The position numbers and the translations under genes were made by a program. Below, piece after piece: positions 15,276-23,352 of a stretch of 64,000 nucleotides of DNA. Origin of the DNA: Bartonella sp. AU16XJBT (GTDB lineage Bacteria > Pseudomonadota > Alphaproteobacteria > Rhizobiales > Rhizobiaceae); the NCBI RefSeq assembly GCF_028618665.1, contig NZ_JAQITF010000003.1:124001-188000 (forward strand). The letters run 5' to 3'. Each line of letters opens with the position of its first letter. Within the stretch, counting starts at the first letter, position 1. The notes below the pieces were generated by a model, which worked only from the letters and a program-made list of their open reading frames with translations, ran no database searches and was not told where the DNA came from.

Positions 15276-16303
15276 GCCAATTCCTCCACATTACGGTTTT
15301 TCCATGCCGCTTTGACATGTTTCAGGGTCACCTCACACCCATCTCCAAGCGCTGCCATACGTGCCAACATCATGGTTTTGTCAATTTGCCGCAAAGCCCC
15401 AGCCTTTAAGCCTATCCCTGTCAAAAACTTTATCGCCCCAACATCTTCAATCCCCCAATCATGAATACGCGCTGCAATATCCTCACTATAGGGTTTGCGG
15501 CGCTTCAGATGCATTGCCAATCGGCTTTTAATTTGCGCATAAGAGGGACCATTTTGACGGTGAACCAACCTCCCCGAGATCTCATCATTCCCAACCAAAG
15601 CGAGCCCCGTACCATTGATATCAACAAAATGGCGCAACTGATTAATCGCCTCATCCGTTAAATTTTGCGCCTCATCAACGATCAACAATGTTCCACCCCC
15701 CACACGCTCTAATCTCTTACCAATCGCACGCGTTAAGCGGGTGGGATTATATTCCACCACTTCCAATTCTGCTGCCATATCATTCAAAATACCGTGAACA
15801 CTGCGCGTATGCGGGCTGGCTGTCACCAGATAAACATGCGGACGGGTAGAGCGATAATGGCGGCAGGTTTCGGTCTTACCACTGCCCGCATCAAGCGTAA
15901 TCATCACCATATCCCCCGTGCTTTGTGCCAATGTTAAAGTATCAATAATCTCACTGGCAATTCGATTCCTCTGAAAGGCTGGTTTTTCAGGGATCTTTTC
16001 CAAAAACCCCGCCGTTTCTTTTAAAACTTCAACCCATTGTTGAACCTTCGCATTTTGCTTACCCAATTGCCCCGCATAACTGCCCGCATACCATTGCGAA
16101 AACGTCCCATCCGGCATGCCAATGCGCCGTGCCACCTCTGCTTTCGACCAATCATTCATTTGCCCCAAAGCTCTGACTGAATCCACAAGCTCATTCCATA
16201 AAGCAATGTCATCACTGTTGCGGTTTTGTGCTGTTCCATTAGGCTGGATTTTAGGTCGCGCCCAAGGATTTTTATCGACCGTTGCATTTATCGCGTTTTT
16301 CAT
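15272..16303 (-). CDS. DNA transposition AAA+ ATPase (Mu B-like)
   Basis: A protein of 343 residues. The N-terminal HTH (WSKAEVARRIGMPDGTFSQWYAG, about 52-74) is like that of MuB. Then follow Walker A GSGKT (140-144), Walker B LLIVDEAQN (206-214) and a sensor region ALVGNDEISGR. The helical C-terminus is RQIDKTMMLARMAAL. MuB coats target DNA and delivers it to the transposase. The start is preceded by AAAGGGGAA. It is unusually separated from gene A by 350 bp carrying hairpins. Confidence 0.9.
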   Translation of the reverse strand: MKNAINATVDKNPWARPKIQPNGTAQNRNSDDIALWNELVDSVRALGQMNDWSKAEVARRIGMPDGTFSQWYAGSYAGQLGKQNAKVQQWVEVLKETAGFLEKIPEKPAFQRNRIASEIIDTLTLAQSTGDMVMITLDAGSGKTETCRHYRSTRPHVYLVTASPHTRSVHGILNDMAAELEVVEYNPTRLTRAIGKRLERVGGGTLLIVDEAQNLTDEAINQLRHFVDINGTGLALVGNDEISGRLVHRQNGPSYAQIKSRLAMHLKRRKPYSEDIAARIHDWGIEDVGAIKFLTGIGLKAGALRQIDKTMMLARMAALGDGCEVTLKHVKAAWKNRNVEELA

Positions 16304-16317
16304 GTATATTCCCCTTT

Positions 16318-16370
16318 CGTATTGATTTTAGACTACTGATAAGGGGAAGGGCTCCAACCAGCCCCTTATC
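16318..16370 (-). promoter_or_regulatory. Repeated leader element before gene B
   Basis: CGTATTGATTTTAGAC (16318-16333) recurs at 20511-20527 with one extra base. In both places a GATAA...TTATC inverted repeat follows: here GATAAGGGG (16338-16346) with CCCCTTATC (16362-16370), a perfect 9-bp stem. Read on the minus strand, the hairpin comes first, then the motif, then the ribosome site of gene B. It could be a processing site, attenuator or protein-binding element. The function is unknown. Confidence 0.5.
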
Positions 16371-16393
16371 TTTGGTCTTCAATGAACATTTAA

Positions 16394-16418
16394 AGCCGTA
16401 CGCGATACTAAAACGGCT
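16394..16418 (-). other. Hairpin H1 in the A-B intergenic gap
   Basis: AGCCGT (16394-16399) and ACGGCT (16413-16418) flank the loop ACGCGATACTAAA. The loop is almost the same as that of hairpin H2 while the stem sequence differs, so pairing rather than sequence is kept in the stem. Downstream, up to about 16480, is a degenerate copy of the last codons of the transposase gene. Confidence 0.55.
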
Positions 16419-16585
16419 AACCTTATAAAATCCCCTTCTCCTTCGTCTTTTGGGAAAGTTGAATCACTCCATGTTCCTCACCTAGTCAGATAAAGGCATC
16501 TGAAGATTTGCCTAAAAATTTAATTGTATTGATTAAAACTTTTAAAGGATTAAGACTTCTCCCCCCGTTTCTTTGTTAACGCTTC

Positions 16586-16613
16586 AAGCTGGTACGCGAT
16601 ACAAAACCAGCTT
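16586..16613 (-). other. Hairpin H2 directly after the transposase stop
   Basis: AAGCTGGT (16586-16593) pairs with ACCAGCTT (16606-16613) around the loop ACGCGATACAAA. It lies 40 bp beyond the transposase stop codon in transcript order. It shares its loop with H1 and has a covarying stem. No U-run follows on the minus strand, so a simple terminator is unlikely. Confidence 0.55.
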
Positions 16614-16652
16614 CCTTTTGAGAATTCTTGCAAATCCCCCCTCTTTCCTTTC

Positions 16653-18632
16653 CTATCGTTTAGGAAACTTAATCACTTCACGCCCCTCATCAGAGGCGGA
16701 AAACTTTCTTAAAGCTTTATGCAAGTGCGTGCTAAATTCTTCCTCCCCCAAAACCTCATCATCGTCTGCTGTCAAAGCTAAATTCCCCACATGGTTTGGC
16801 ATCAAGCGGCTCACCTTCGGCTTTATCGGAGCCTTGGATTTCAACGCTTCATCCTTTTTCTCAAAGCGCCCATAAACATCGGCCAAGTGATCAGGCGCAA
16901 GCTTTGCTGCTAGCTGTTTTTCTGCTTTAACAGCCTTCACATATTCTTTACGCAAACGCCCATTCAAGCGCGCCGCATGCTGGTCATAAAAACCTACATC
17001 ACAAAGGCATGGTGCCAAACAAAGCAACCGATTGTTCAAATCATAAACCCGTAAATCTTGATGCAAATTATCCGGATCAAAGCGTACAATAACCTTCTTC
17101 CCCGCATGCTCATTCAACGCCCGCGCCCAATAACGATTGCCATAAAAATGGATCTCGCCCGTACCCTTTTGCGCACGCAATGCCTCAGAGGTTAAAAGCC
17201 ATAAAGCCCTCTGTGCTGCGCTCGCTTGCCGAACTATCGTCCCCTCGGCTTGCAAGCTCTCAGTAAAGGTCTCATCAAAACTGCGCCCCGCACAATTAAC
17301 CGCCTTACGCCCCGCTTGCGCATTGTGTGCACAAATTTGCGCACCAACATGGGCTTTGAATTCTTCAAATCCTATCGCACGCTTGCCATAATCTTCCGGC
17401 TTGGCATCCGGTTTATTGCCCGTATAAGCCCCCGCACAAAAGGGATGTTTAGAAATCGCTTCTGCCAGATCACGCCATGCCCGCTCAATCGGTTTAGACT
17501 GTCCGCTATAAGGGGTCGTCCATTGCAATTGCACACCCAAACTCGTCAAAAGCCCCTGCGGATCATCCGGCTTAATCTTAAAACGAAAACGGTTTTGCAC
17601 ACCTCCAGAAATCCACTTGCTAGTAAAGGCACGCCCATTATCCAAAGTCATACGCTCCGGTATCCCATAAGCCTCCACCATGTCCCCAATCACCAAACGA
17701 ACGATTTCCCAAGTCTCAGCATCCGACAAGCGCCACGATAAAATCTTGCCCGAATAAAGATCTTGAATGGCAATCAGATAAAGCCGCACAGGCTTTTGCC
17801 CCCAAGGAACACGCACAAAAACATCCAGCTTATGCCCGTCCATATTCACCGCTTGCAGTGCATGCAGGCTTGAGCGATCACGCCGTTGTGCCGGATAAAG
17901 CTTTTTTGCCTTTTCTTCGCCCTCACGCGCTAACGCCACAACCGCTTTGGAAACTTGCGCCTTAAAACGACGCCGCAAAGCCCGCTCAGAAGGAATGGGC
18001 GCCCAACCTTTCTCCTGCGCAACCGAAACCATCCGCCGATAACATGCCGAAAAAGCAGGGCGAGAGGAACGCAAATAATCCGAACATAAAACCTCCCACG
18101 CCCCCTCATGACACGGCGCAAATTGCGAAACAGTCTCCTCACCATAACAAGGCGCCAGCGCTGCCAACCAATCACACCTCTCATACCCTTCAACCATCTG
18201 CCGCCAATTAAAAAGCGACATCCGGCTAACCCCAAATTGCACCGCACTCAAACTTGCCGCATCATGCACACCCATACCGCCATGGAGCAAATCTTCCCAA
18301 AAACAAAGCGCCTTCAAACGCTCTTCACAGCGCCTTTTATGCGCCTTTGAAAGCCCCTCATAACGCACCCAAATACTTGTCTTTTGCTCCCCTTGCGTTT
18401 GTTTCACATCAACACCCACTCCAAACCGCACCAACAATGCCGCCTGCGCCCCCTCCGGCAATAAAGAAATGTGATACTCCCAAACCGGCTTGGTTTTGCC
18501 TAATGTTTGGCGAAACAATTGTGTATTCAAACGCCATTTCTTAAGCGCAAGATTGTTGAGACCGATCTTTGTTTTCGGCAATCCTGGCAAAGCCGCTTCA
18601 GCCAATTCAGCAATACTAAACCATTCTTTCAT
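16653..18632 (-). CDS. DDE transposase (Mu A-like)
   Basis: A protein of 659 residues, close to the 663 of MuA. The N-terminus EWFSIAELAEAALPGLPKTK is the Mu-type DNA-binding winged helix. The HTH-like part continues to about residue 220. The catalytic core shows the DDE triad: MDGH (Asp265), LDNGRAF (Asp331) and KPIERAWRDL (Glu383), with spacing matching MuA. The Mu C-terminal beta domain begins near 490 (RYWARALNEHAGKKVIVRFDPDNL). It performs integration and replicative transposition. It overlaps the upstream gene by 4 bp. Confidence 0.93.
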   Translation of the reverse strand: MKEWFSIAELAEAALPGLPKTKIGLNNLALKKWRLNTQLFRQTLGKTKPVWEYHISLLPEGAQAALLVRFGVGVDVKQTQGEQKTSIWVRYEGLSKAHKRRCEERLKALCFWEDLLHGGMGVHDAASLSAVQFGVSRMSLFNWRQMVEGYERCDWLAALAPCYGEETVSQFAPCHEGAWEVLCSDYLRSSRPAFSACYRRMVSVAQEKGWAPIPSERALRRRFKAQVSKAVVALAREGEEKAKKLYPAQRRDRSSLHALQAVNMDGHKLDVFVRVPWGQKPVRLYLIAIQDLYSGKILSWRLSDAETWEIVRLVIGDMVEAYGIPERMTLDNGRAFTSKWISGGVQNRFRFKIKPDDPQGLLTSLGVQLQWTTPYSGQSKPIERAWRDLAEAISKHPFCAGAYTGNKPDAKPEDYGKRAIGFEEFKAHVGAQICAHNAQAGRKAVNCAGRSFDETFTESLQAEGTIVRQASAAQRALWLLTSEALRAQKGTGEIHFYGNRYWARALNEHAGKKVIVRFDPDNLHQDLRVYDLNNRLLCLAPCLCDVGFYDQHAARLNGRLRKEYVKAVKAEKQLAAKLAPDHLADVYGRFEKKDEALKSKAPIKPKVSRLMPNHVGNLALTADDDEVLGEEEFSTHLHKALRKFSASDEGREVIKFPKR

Positions 18633-19087
18633 GGCTGCCCCCTTTTAATGCGCACTGGTGTTGCACGCATGGCTTTCAAGCGCACAGCAATCTCCCGCTG
18701 TTCCTGCTGGAGGCGCGCAATTTCTGCCAAACGCGCTTCATCCCCTTGCAACAACAGCAAACCATCTTCACTCACCACCTCATCCCAGAGCCAAAATGCC
18801 TCTGTCGCCCGCACAAATGCCTTAAACCGTGGTAGGGAAATATCAACCTGCTTACTTTCCGCAACATACGCATCCAAACTTGCCTTACTTAAACACCCAA
18901 TCCCTAAATAATGCGCCATACGCTCTGCAATCACACTGCGCTCAACCCGGCATTCTCTCAAAGCCCGCGCCATCGCCCGCTTAATGCGAGAACGAAACCG
19001 CCCTAAATCAATCTGCGCAACGGGTTCGCGGCAGGGAAAAACCGGCTTTTGGAAAAAATCAAGCTGCCCGCAACCATGCCTCTTCAT
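18629..19087 (-). CDS. Conserved phage early protein upstream of transposase (152 residues)
   Basis: The opening MKRHGCGQLDFFQKP is followed by a helical region RFRSRIKRAMARALRECRVERSVIAERMAHYLG and LSKASLDAYVAESKQVDISLPRFKAFVRAT, which looks like an XRE-style DNA-binding fold. The C-terminus is a short coiled coil (EIARLQQEQREIAVRLKAMR). I recognise it only as a type often found between ParB-like and A genes of rhizobial Mu-like phages. It has 4-bp overlaps with both neighbours. Confidence 0.6.
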   Translation of the reverse strand: MKRHGCGQLDFFQKPVFPCREPVAQIDLGRFRSRIKRAMARALRECRVERSVIAERMAHYLGIGCLSKASLDAYVAESKQVDISLPRFKAFVRATEAFWLWDEVVSEDGLLLLQGDEARLAEIARLQQEQREIAVRLKAMRATPVRIKRGQP

Positions 19088-20031
19088 GCCTGCCCCTCCC
19101 CCGATTGTTTGTTCAAATAATCATAAAACCGCGCCCGTGTCTGTGCATCTGCTCTCTGCCACACACTCAACAATTGAGCAAAAATCCGTTCCTGCTCATT
19201 AATTTGCGGAGGCGTATTAATCCCATTGACCAAATCAACAGCCCGCCGTAAATCCCCCTCAACCTGTTGTAAAGCAATCGCCACCCGCCGTTGCGAAACC
19301 GGCTCCATCTTTGCTAATTTCAACAACTGCGCTTGATTATCTGCTAAGGCGGTCCCCCGCAAAACAGAGCGCAACTCCGGCTGTAAATGCTGGGCAATGC
19401 GATTGAGGAGTTTCACCGACTCCTTCGATAAACCAATGCGATCTGCCACATGTTTGGCAAAGTGCAAAGTTTGCATTTTGCCATTTAAGTCACCATCATT
19501 TGGCAAAGGTGCAACTTGCACCTTTGCCACTTTGTCCTCTTCACACCCGATTTTATTGTCATTTGAAGAGGCATTATCACTGATTTGAGCAATAGGGTAA
19601 ACTTTACCCAATTGCTCTTTTTTGGCTTTATGTTGATTACTACCATCCCCACCAACCTTAATCTCCCCATACTTCTTTTCCCACAATTCGCGGTAAGTCT
19701 GGACAAAAAGCGCACGGTCAATAACAGACAATTCATTGCGAAACAAATTCTCTGCTACTTCTAAAAGCGCGGCATTGTCCTTATCAGCCTGCACCACAAC
19801 GGCATCAATATCACTATACCCCAAAAGCTCAGCAGCACGAAGCCGGTGCGCACCAGCAATAAGTGTATAATTTCCCTCTTTCGCATTGGGCGTATGGCGT
19901 ACCGTAATGGGATTCATCAATCCCTCCCGCGCCATTGATTGTGCAAGTGCCTTAGCATGCTCATCATCTACAGGGCGTATACGCTCCGGTACCACAATCA
20001 CATCAAGAGCAAGCTTTTGAAACTGTGCCAT
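19084..20031 (-). CDS. ParB/Spo0J-like nuclease-domain protein
   Basis: A protein of 315 residues from the ATG at 20031, which overlaps the preceding TGA. The ParB-N fold is evident: VPERIRPVDDEHAKALAQSMAREGLMNPITVR, then YTLIAGAHRLRAAELLGY and AENLFRNELSVIDRA. A Lys/Asn-rich linker (about 145-195) is followed by a helical domain with an HTH (HVADRIGLSKESVKLLNRIAQHL). Such proteins occur in the early operons of Mu-like phages of Alphaproteobacteria. A segregation role is not implied. Confidence 0.8.
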   Translation of the reverse strand: MAQFQKLALDVIVVPERIRPVDDEHAKALAQSMAREGLMNPITVRHTPNAKEGNYTLIAGAHRLRAAELLGYSDIDAVVVQADKDNAALLEVAENLFRNELSVIDRALFVQTYRELWEKKYGEIKVGGDGSNQHKAKKEQLGKVYPIAQISDNASSNDNKIGCEEDKVAKVQVAPLPNDGDLNGKMQTLHFAKHVADRIGLSKESVKLLNRIAQHLQPELRSVLRGTALADNQAQLLKLAKMEPVSQRRVAIALQQVEGDLRRAVDLVNGINTPPQINEQERIFAQLLSVWQRADAQTRARFYDYLNKQSGEGQA

Positions 20032-20429
20032 CACGCCCCCGCCTTTCTGATCTCTTTAAAGAATAAATCCATCGCACGCCCCGCCCATCTTCGATAAGCT
20101 TTCGCAAAAACGGGTTCTTCCAAACGCCGGTTAATCACTTGTAAAGCAAGAAAGATAGCAGTCTGCTTCCGTACTTGCATGGCAACAATACGCCGCCGCG
20201 GCACCTCAAATTGATAATGCAAAATATGAATAGCAATCTGCCGTGCTAATATCGCATCAAATAAGCCATGCGGGGGGTCAATAACATACCGGATCGGTAT
20301 ATGTCGAAAGCCTCCACTCACTGCTTTTAAAGAACAGGAAAGCATCATTTGTAATCGCTCAGCTTCTGAATAAGGATTAAAAATTTCTCTTTTTGCCTCT
20401 GGCATCCATAAATTATAAGCTGCAACCAT
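20031..20429 (-). CDS. DnaA domain IV-like helix-turn-helix protein
   Basis: A protein of 132 residues from the ATG at 20429, which follows GGGGGTGG. A GTG two codons upstream is also possible. The central part (ILARQIAIHILHYQFEVPRRRIVAMQVRKQTAIFLALQVINRRLEEPVF, residues about 62-110) parallels the DNA-binding domain of DnaA (ARQIAMYL..., then a GR.RTTV.HA..R.E-like helix). Short stand-alone DnaA-C proteins occur in alphaproteobacterial phages. A DNA-binding role in replication or transcription is inferred. Confidence 0.55.
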   Translation of the reverse strand: MVAAYNLWMPEAKREIFNPYSEAERLQMMLSCSLKAVSGGFRHIPIRYVIDPPHGLFDAILARQIAIHILHYQFEVPRRRIVAMQVRKQTAIFLALQVINRRLEEPVFAKAYRRWAGRAMDLFFKEIRKAGA

Positions 20430-20510
20430 AACCACCCCCTAATCGCCAAAACCAACCCGTCCAAACGGCTGTTCCATGATGCAACTCTATGCAATTTATC
20501 TTGCCCATTT

Positions 20511-20546
20511 CGTATTGATCTTTAGACATTGATAAACCTCTTTATC
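20511..20546 (-). promoter_or_regulatory. Second copy of the repeated leader element
   Basis: CGTATTGATCTTTAGAC (20511-20527) matches the element before gene B, again followed by an inverted repeat GATAAA (20531-20536)/TTTATC (20541-20546). The flank CCC.TTT before the motif is shared too. It lies in the gap between Ner and the DnaA-like gene, about 80 bp upstream of the latter. Confidence 0.48.
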
Positions 20547-20602
20547 TTATGGTATCTAAATGCATGGCAAATGCGCAAAAACGCAAAGCCGTGTAACGAA
20601 GT

Positions 20603-20908
20603 TTAAGCAGCATTTCCGCGCAAAGCAGAATGCGCACGCGAATCTGTGTTGGCATGTTTTGCTGCTTTAAAAATGCGACGGCGACTTTTGGGGTAGCGGT
20701 CACTAAACACCTGCTCGACGGGCAAACCGATAAAATCGGCAATAGCGCGTTCAGCTTTCTCGTTGGTCCGTGTCCAGATATGTTGAACACTGGATGACGG
20801 TAGTTGATATGCTTTCGCGAGCTCCGCCAAGGTCATATTACGGCGGCGTAGCTCAGCTAAAATACTATGGCGATCCCATACTTGAATGCATGTTTGTGTG
20901 GTTGTCAT
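20603..20908 (-). CDS. Ner-like DNA-binding regulator
   Basis: A protein of 101 residues. WDRHSILAELRRRNMTLAELAKAYQLPSSS (about 11-40) with RTNEKAERAIADFIGLPVEQVFSDRYPKSRRR is the Ner/SfsB/Nlp pattern. Mu Ner represses the early and repressor promoters. It is the first gene of the early operon, divergent from the repressor, exactly as in Mu. Confidence 0.85.
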   Translation of the reverse strand: MTTTQTCIQVWDRHSILAELRRRNMTLAELAKAYQLPSSSVQHIWTRTNEKAERAIADFIGLPVEQVFSDRYPKSRRRIFKAAKHANTDSRAHSALRGNAA

Positions 20909-21003
20909 AACTTTCGCTCCTGCTTCAAACGGATGCTCAAACCATCCGTTTTTTGTGGGGTTAAATGTATAATAAACGCCCTTCGTATCGGGCTCTAATA
21001 TGA

Positions 21004-21042
21004 GGTATATCTACAAATGGGATATTAGTCAACCCCGTTTGT
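21004..21042 (-). promoter_or_regulatory. Early promoter with overlapping inverted-repeat operator
   Basis: On the minus strand TTGACT (21027-21032), a 17-bp spacer and TATACC (21004-21009) make a good sigma70 promoter pointing at Ner. An imperfect inverted repeat, ACAAATGGG near 21013 and CCCCGTTTGT near 21033, straddles it and is a likely repressor or Ner site. On the plus strand TATAAT occurs at 20968-20973 and again at 21050-21055, just before the repressor ATG. Confidence 0.6.
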
Positions 21043-21055
21043 AAACATTTATAAT

Positions 21056-21583
21056 ATGAGACGACAAAAAAATGAGCCCAAAACTGCATTAGCAAAACGA
21101 CTCACAGAAGTTAGAAAGCTTGTGGGCTTATCTCGTGATATATTTTCACTTAAAATTGGTATCAGTATTCAAGGGCTTGGAAATTACGAACGCGGTGATA
21201 GAACTCCAGATGCAACGGTTTTATCAGCATATAAAGAAAAATTTGGAGTGAACCTGAATTGGCTTTTGACCGGTGAAGATGCAATGTTTATAGACATGAT
21301 GATGGCTCGGTCTTTCAATATCTCTCCGCCTACCATTCCTGCTGGACTCATGAAAAAGCTTGGTCGCATAGCTTATACAACCTATCGCGATGCTAAAATA
21401 AAACTCCCCCCTGAAGATATAGCGGAACTCGCGGCGGAACTTTATAAAAAACTGCAAGAGCTTGTTCAAGACATCAACGACACGGAAGAAATAGAGCTTA
21501 CTTTGCCTCTTCTAAAATTGCATTTAAAGCGTCAAATCGAAGCTGAAAAAGAACACTCCAAAGCTGCACAAAATTCGGCTTAA
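21056..21583 (+). CDS. Phage repressor, XRE-type HTH (Mu c-like position)
   Basis: A protein of 175 residues. The N-terminal HTH is LAKRLTEVRKLVGLSRDIFSLKIGISIQGLGNYERGDRTPD (about 12-52), followed by NLNWLLTGED, an XRE-family feature. The C-terminal half is helical and acidic with no visible peptidase Ser/Lys pair, so it is not a LexA-type self-cleaving repressor. It is the only prophage gene on the plus strand. No Shine-Dalgarno precedes the ATG, and TATAAT ends one base before it, so a leaderless or unusual start should be considered. Confidence 0.82.
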   Translation: MRRQKNEPKTALAKRLTEVRKLVGLSRDIFSLKIGISIQGLGNYERGDRTPDATVLSAYKEKFGVNLNWLLTGEDAMFIDMMMARSFNISPPTIPAGLMKKLGRIAYTTYRDAKIKLPPEDIAELAAELYKKLQELVQDINDTEEIELTLPLLKLHLKRQIEAEKEHSKAAQNSA

Positions 21584-21766
21584 TGCTCCTCTAAAATGAA
21601 AAATCGATATGAAAATCTTTTTACATTAGAAAAATTATATAACAATTTGATTTATAAGTATAAATTACCTCTAAAAATAGATAATCACCAATAGGTGAAA
21701 ATCTTTTTTGCTTTTTTGGTTATTTTTGGCTGATTTTGGAGTCAATTGAACTTTTGGAGTGATTTT

Positions 21767-21839
21767 TTTCACAGGGTCTTCAAAGGCGGTTTTCTGGGCT
21801 TTCACAGACTTTTCAAAATTTTTCACAGGGTTTTCAAAG
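21767..21839. repeat. Iterons near the presumed left end of the Mu-like prophage
   Basis: Three related 19-mers of the form TTTCACAG...TTTTCAAA occur at 21767-21785, 21800-21818 and 21821-21839 (the middle one has ACT instead of GGT). A further CAAAG-rich cluster lies at 22064-22122. Mu carries three transposase-binding sites of this general kind (TTTCA...CGAAA-like) at its left end beyond the repressor gene. This location is right, but the exact prophage boundary and its target duplication cannot be seen. Confidence 0.45.
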
Positions 21840-21871
21840 ACCTTTCAAAGCCTTCTCTCATTTTTACCCTT

Positions 21872-22044
21872 AAATTCCAATTTTCGCTCTTTTTTACCAT
21901 TTTTTGCAATTTTAGGTGTCAAAATCTATTTTGACAAAACACGCATTTAATGGTAAAAAATAACCATAAAAACAACAAATTACCACGTATTCCTATCTAA
22001 TCCCACCTAATCCCACTTAGTATAAAACCTAGTGTCAAACTACA
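21872..22044. repeat. Direct repeat, copy A (about 170 bp)
   Basis: This stretch aligns along its length with 22780-22950. Shared blocks include TTTTTTGCAATTTTAG.TGTC, CGCATTTAATGGTAAAAAA, CATAAAAACAA.AAATTA and AGTCAAACTACA-like ends. The two copies bracket the dnaB fragment. The remaining 21584-21766 and 22045-22231 hold no gene that I can support. Confidence 0.7.
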
Positions 22045-22231
22045 GCAGGTTTTGCATCAATTTATTTTTTTCAAAGGGTTTTTAAGAGGTTCTCAAAGGG
22101 TCTTCAAAGACCTTTCAAAGGCTGTTTTAAGATTCGTAATTTTGAGTGCGAATCTATTGGATTTTGCTCCTTGATCATCAGGTAACAATTTTTACCTCAG
22201 AAAGAATAATTGTCACTCATAAGAAAGTGCT

Positions 22232-22779
22232 TTAAGCGGGCATTTCTAAAAAGTTATCGTTATCCGTTAGATCGCTAAAGCGTGTAAAATCGGATTGAAA
22301 GGCAAGAGGAACTATTCCTGTTGGATCATGGCGTTGTTTAGCTATAATAACCTCGACTTTGCCTTTGGCTTTCTCCATTGCCTCTTGCCATTTTCTATAC
22401 TCAGCGCTGCCTTCTTTTGGTTCTTCCTTTTTGAGATAATATTCTTCACGATAAACAAAAAGCACAATATCGGCATCTTGTTCAATGGAATCTGATTCTC
22501 GTAGATCTGCAAGCTATGGACGTTTATCTGTTCGGTTTTCAACTTGGCGTGAGGGCTGTGACAGAGCAATGATAGGAATATTAAGTTCTTTTGCCAAAGC
22601 TTTAAGCCCCATGATAATCGCTGTTATTTCTTGAACGCGGTTTTCTAATGAGCGTTTTGAATGGATTATCATGAGTTGGATATAATCAATAATCAAAACA
22701 TCTAGACCATATTGTCATTTGAGATGCCTTGCACGGGCAGCTAATTGTGCAAGGGATACACCGCGCTCTTTTTGCTACC
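22232..22779 (-). pseudogene. Replicative DNA helicase (dnaB) C-terminal fragment, broken
   Basis: The translated fragment follows the DnaB RecA-like core: KERGVSLAQLAARARHLK, then a TGA where Arg is expected, QYGLDVLIIDYIQLM (H3/Walker B region), RVQEITAIIMGLKALAKELNIPIIALSQPSRQVE, DKRP followed by a TAG where Gln is expected, LADLRESDSIEQDADIVLFVYREEYY, and KVEVIIAKQRHDPTG to the end. Two in-frame nonsense codons and loss of the N-terminal half make it a pseudogene. The 5' break coincides with the start of direct repeat B. It may be a remnant of an older phage or a duplicated chromosomal dnaB. Confidence 0.85.
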
Positions 22780-22950
22780 AAATTTCAACTGCTATTTTTT
22801 ACACTTTTTTTGCAATTTTAGCTGTCAAAATTCATTTTGAAAAAACGCGCATTTAATGGTAAAAAAACAGTCATAAAAACAATAAATTATCACATATCCA
22901 CCCTAATCTTATCTTTTCCCGTTCAATATAAAACATAAAGTCAAACTACA
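22780..22950. repeat. Direct repeat, copy B (about 170 bp)
   Basis: The partner of 21872-22044. It begins exactly where homology to dnaB ends. From 22951 to the promoter at 23261 the DNA is very AT-rich and I see nothing else in it. Confidence 0.7.
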
Positions 22951-23260
22951 TACAAAAAGATTTATTCCTTATCGACTTTAAAACGATAAAATTCTTTCCC
23001 TTTTGGAAAAATATACAACTTTTAAAACACTGATATTTTCTTTTACATTATGTTTTTTTACTATCTTTTCTATTCATGTATTGCTAAATCATATACCAAT
23101 GAATATTGGCATCAAAGAATATCTTGCTATCAATAAAAATATCACAACTTTATAATATTACTATAAATATGAAAAAAAACTACTTTATAAATATACTAAA
23201 AAAATACATTATAAAGTAAACATACATATTGCGTATTTAAATATAAATCCAACTTTAATT

Positions 23261-23289
23261 TTGACAGAGAAAGCAAAATAAATTATTAA
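23261..23289 (+). promoter_or_regulatory. Predicted promoter of the first autotransporter gene
   Basis: TTGACA (23261-23266), a 17-bp spacer and TATTAA (23284-23289), about 60 bp before the reading frame. The second autotransporter gene has an equivalent promoter at 27519-27547. Confidence 0.5.
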
Positions 23290-23352
23290 AATGATGCATT
23301 ATTAAAATAAAAGCAATACTCTTTCTTTTCTTCTTTTGAAGACTGCGGAGAA

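Noticed and set aside
18629-19087. Toxin-antitoxin or anti-restriction function for the small phage early proteins
   Set aside because: No signature residues visible; position alone is not enough.
20429-20508. A 31-codon frame starting at 20508 on the minus strand, just before the DnaA-like gene
   Set aside because: No ribosome site and it overlaps the start of the next gene; more likely leader sequence.
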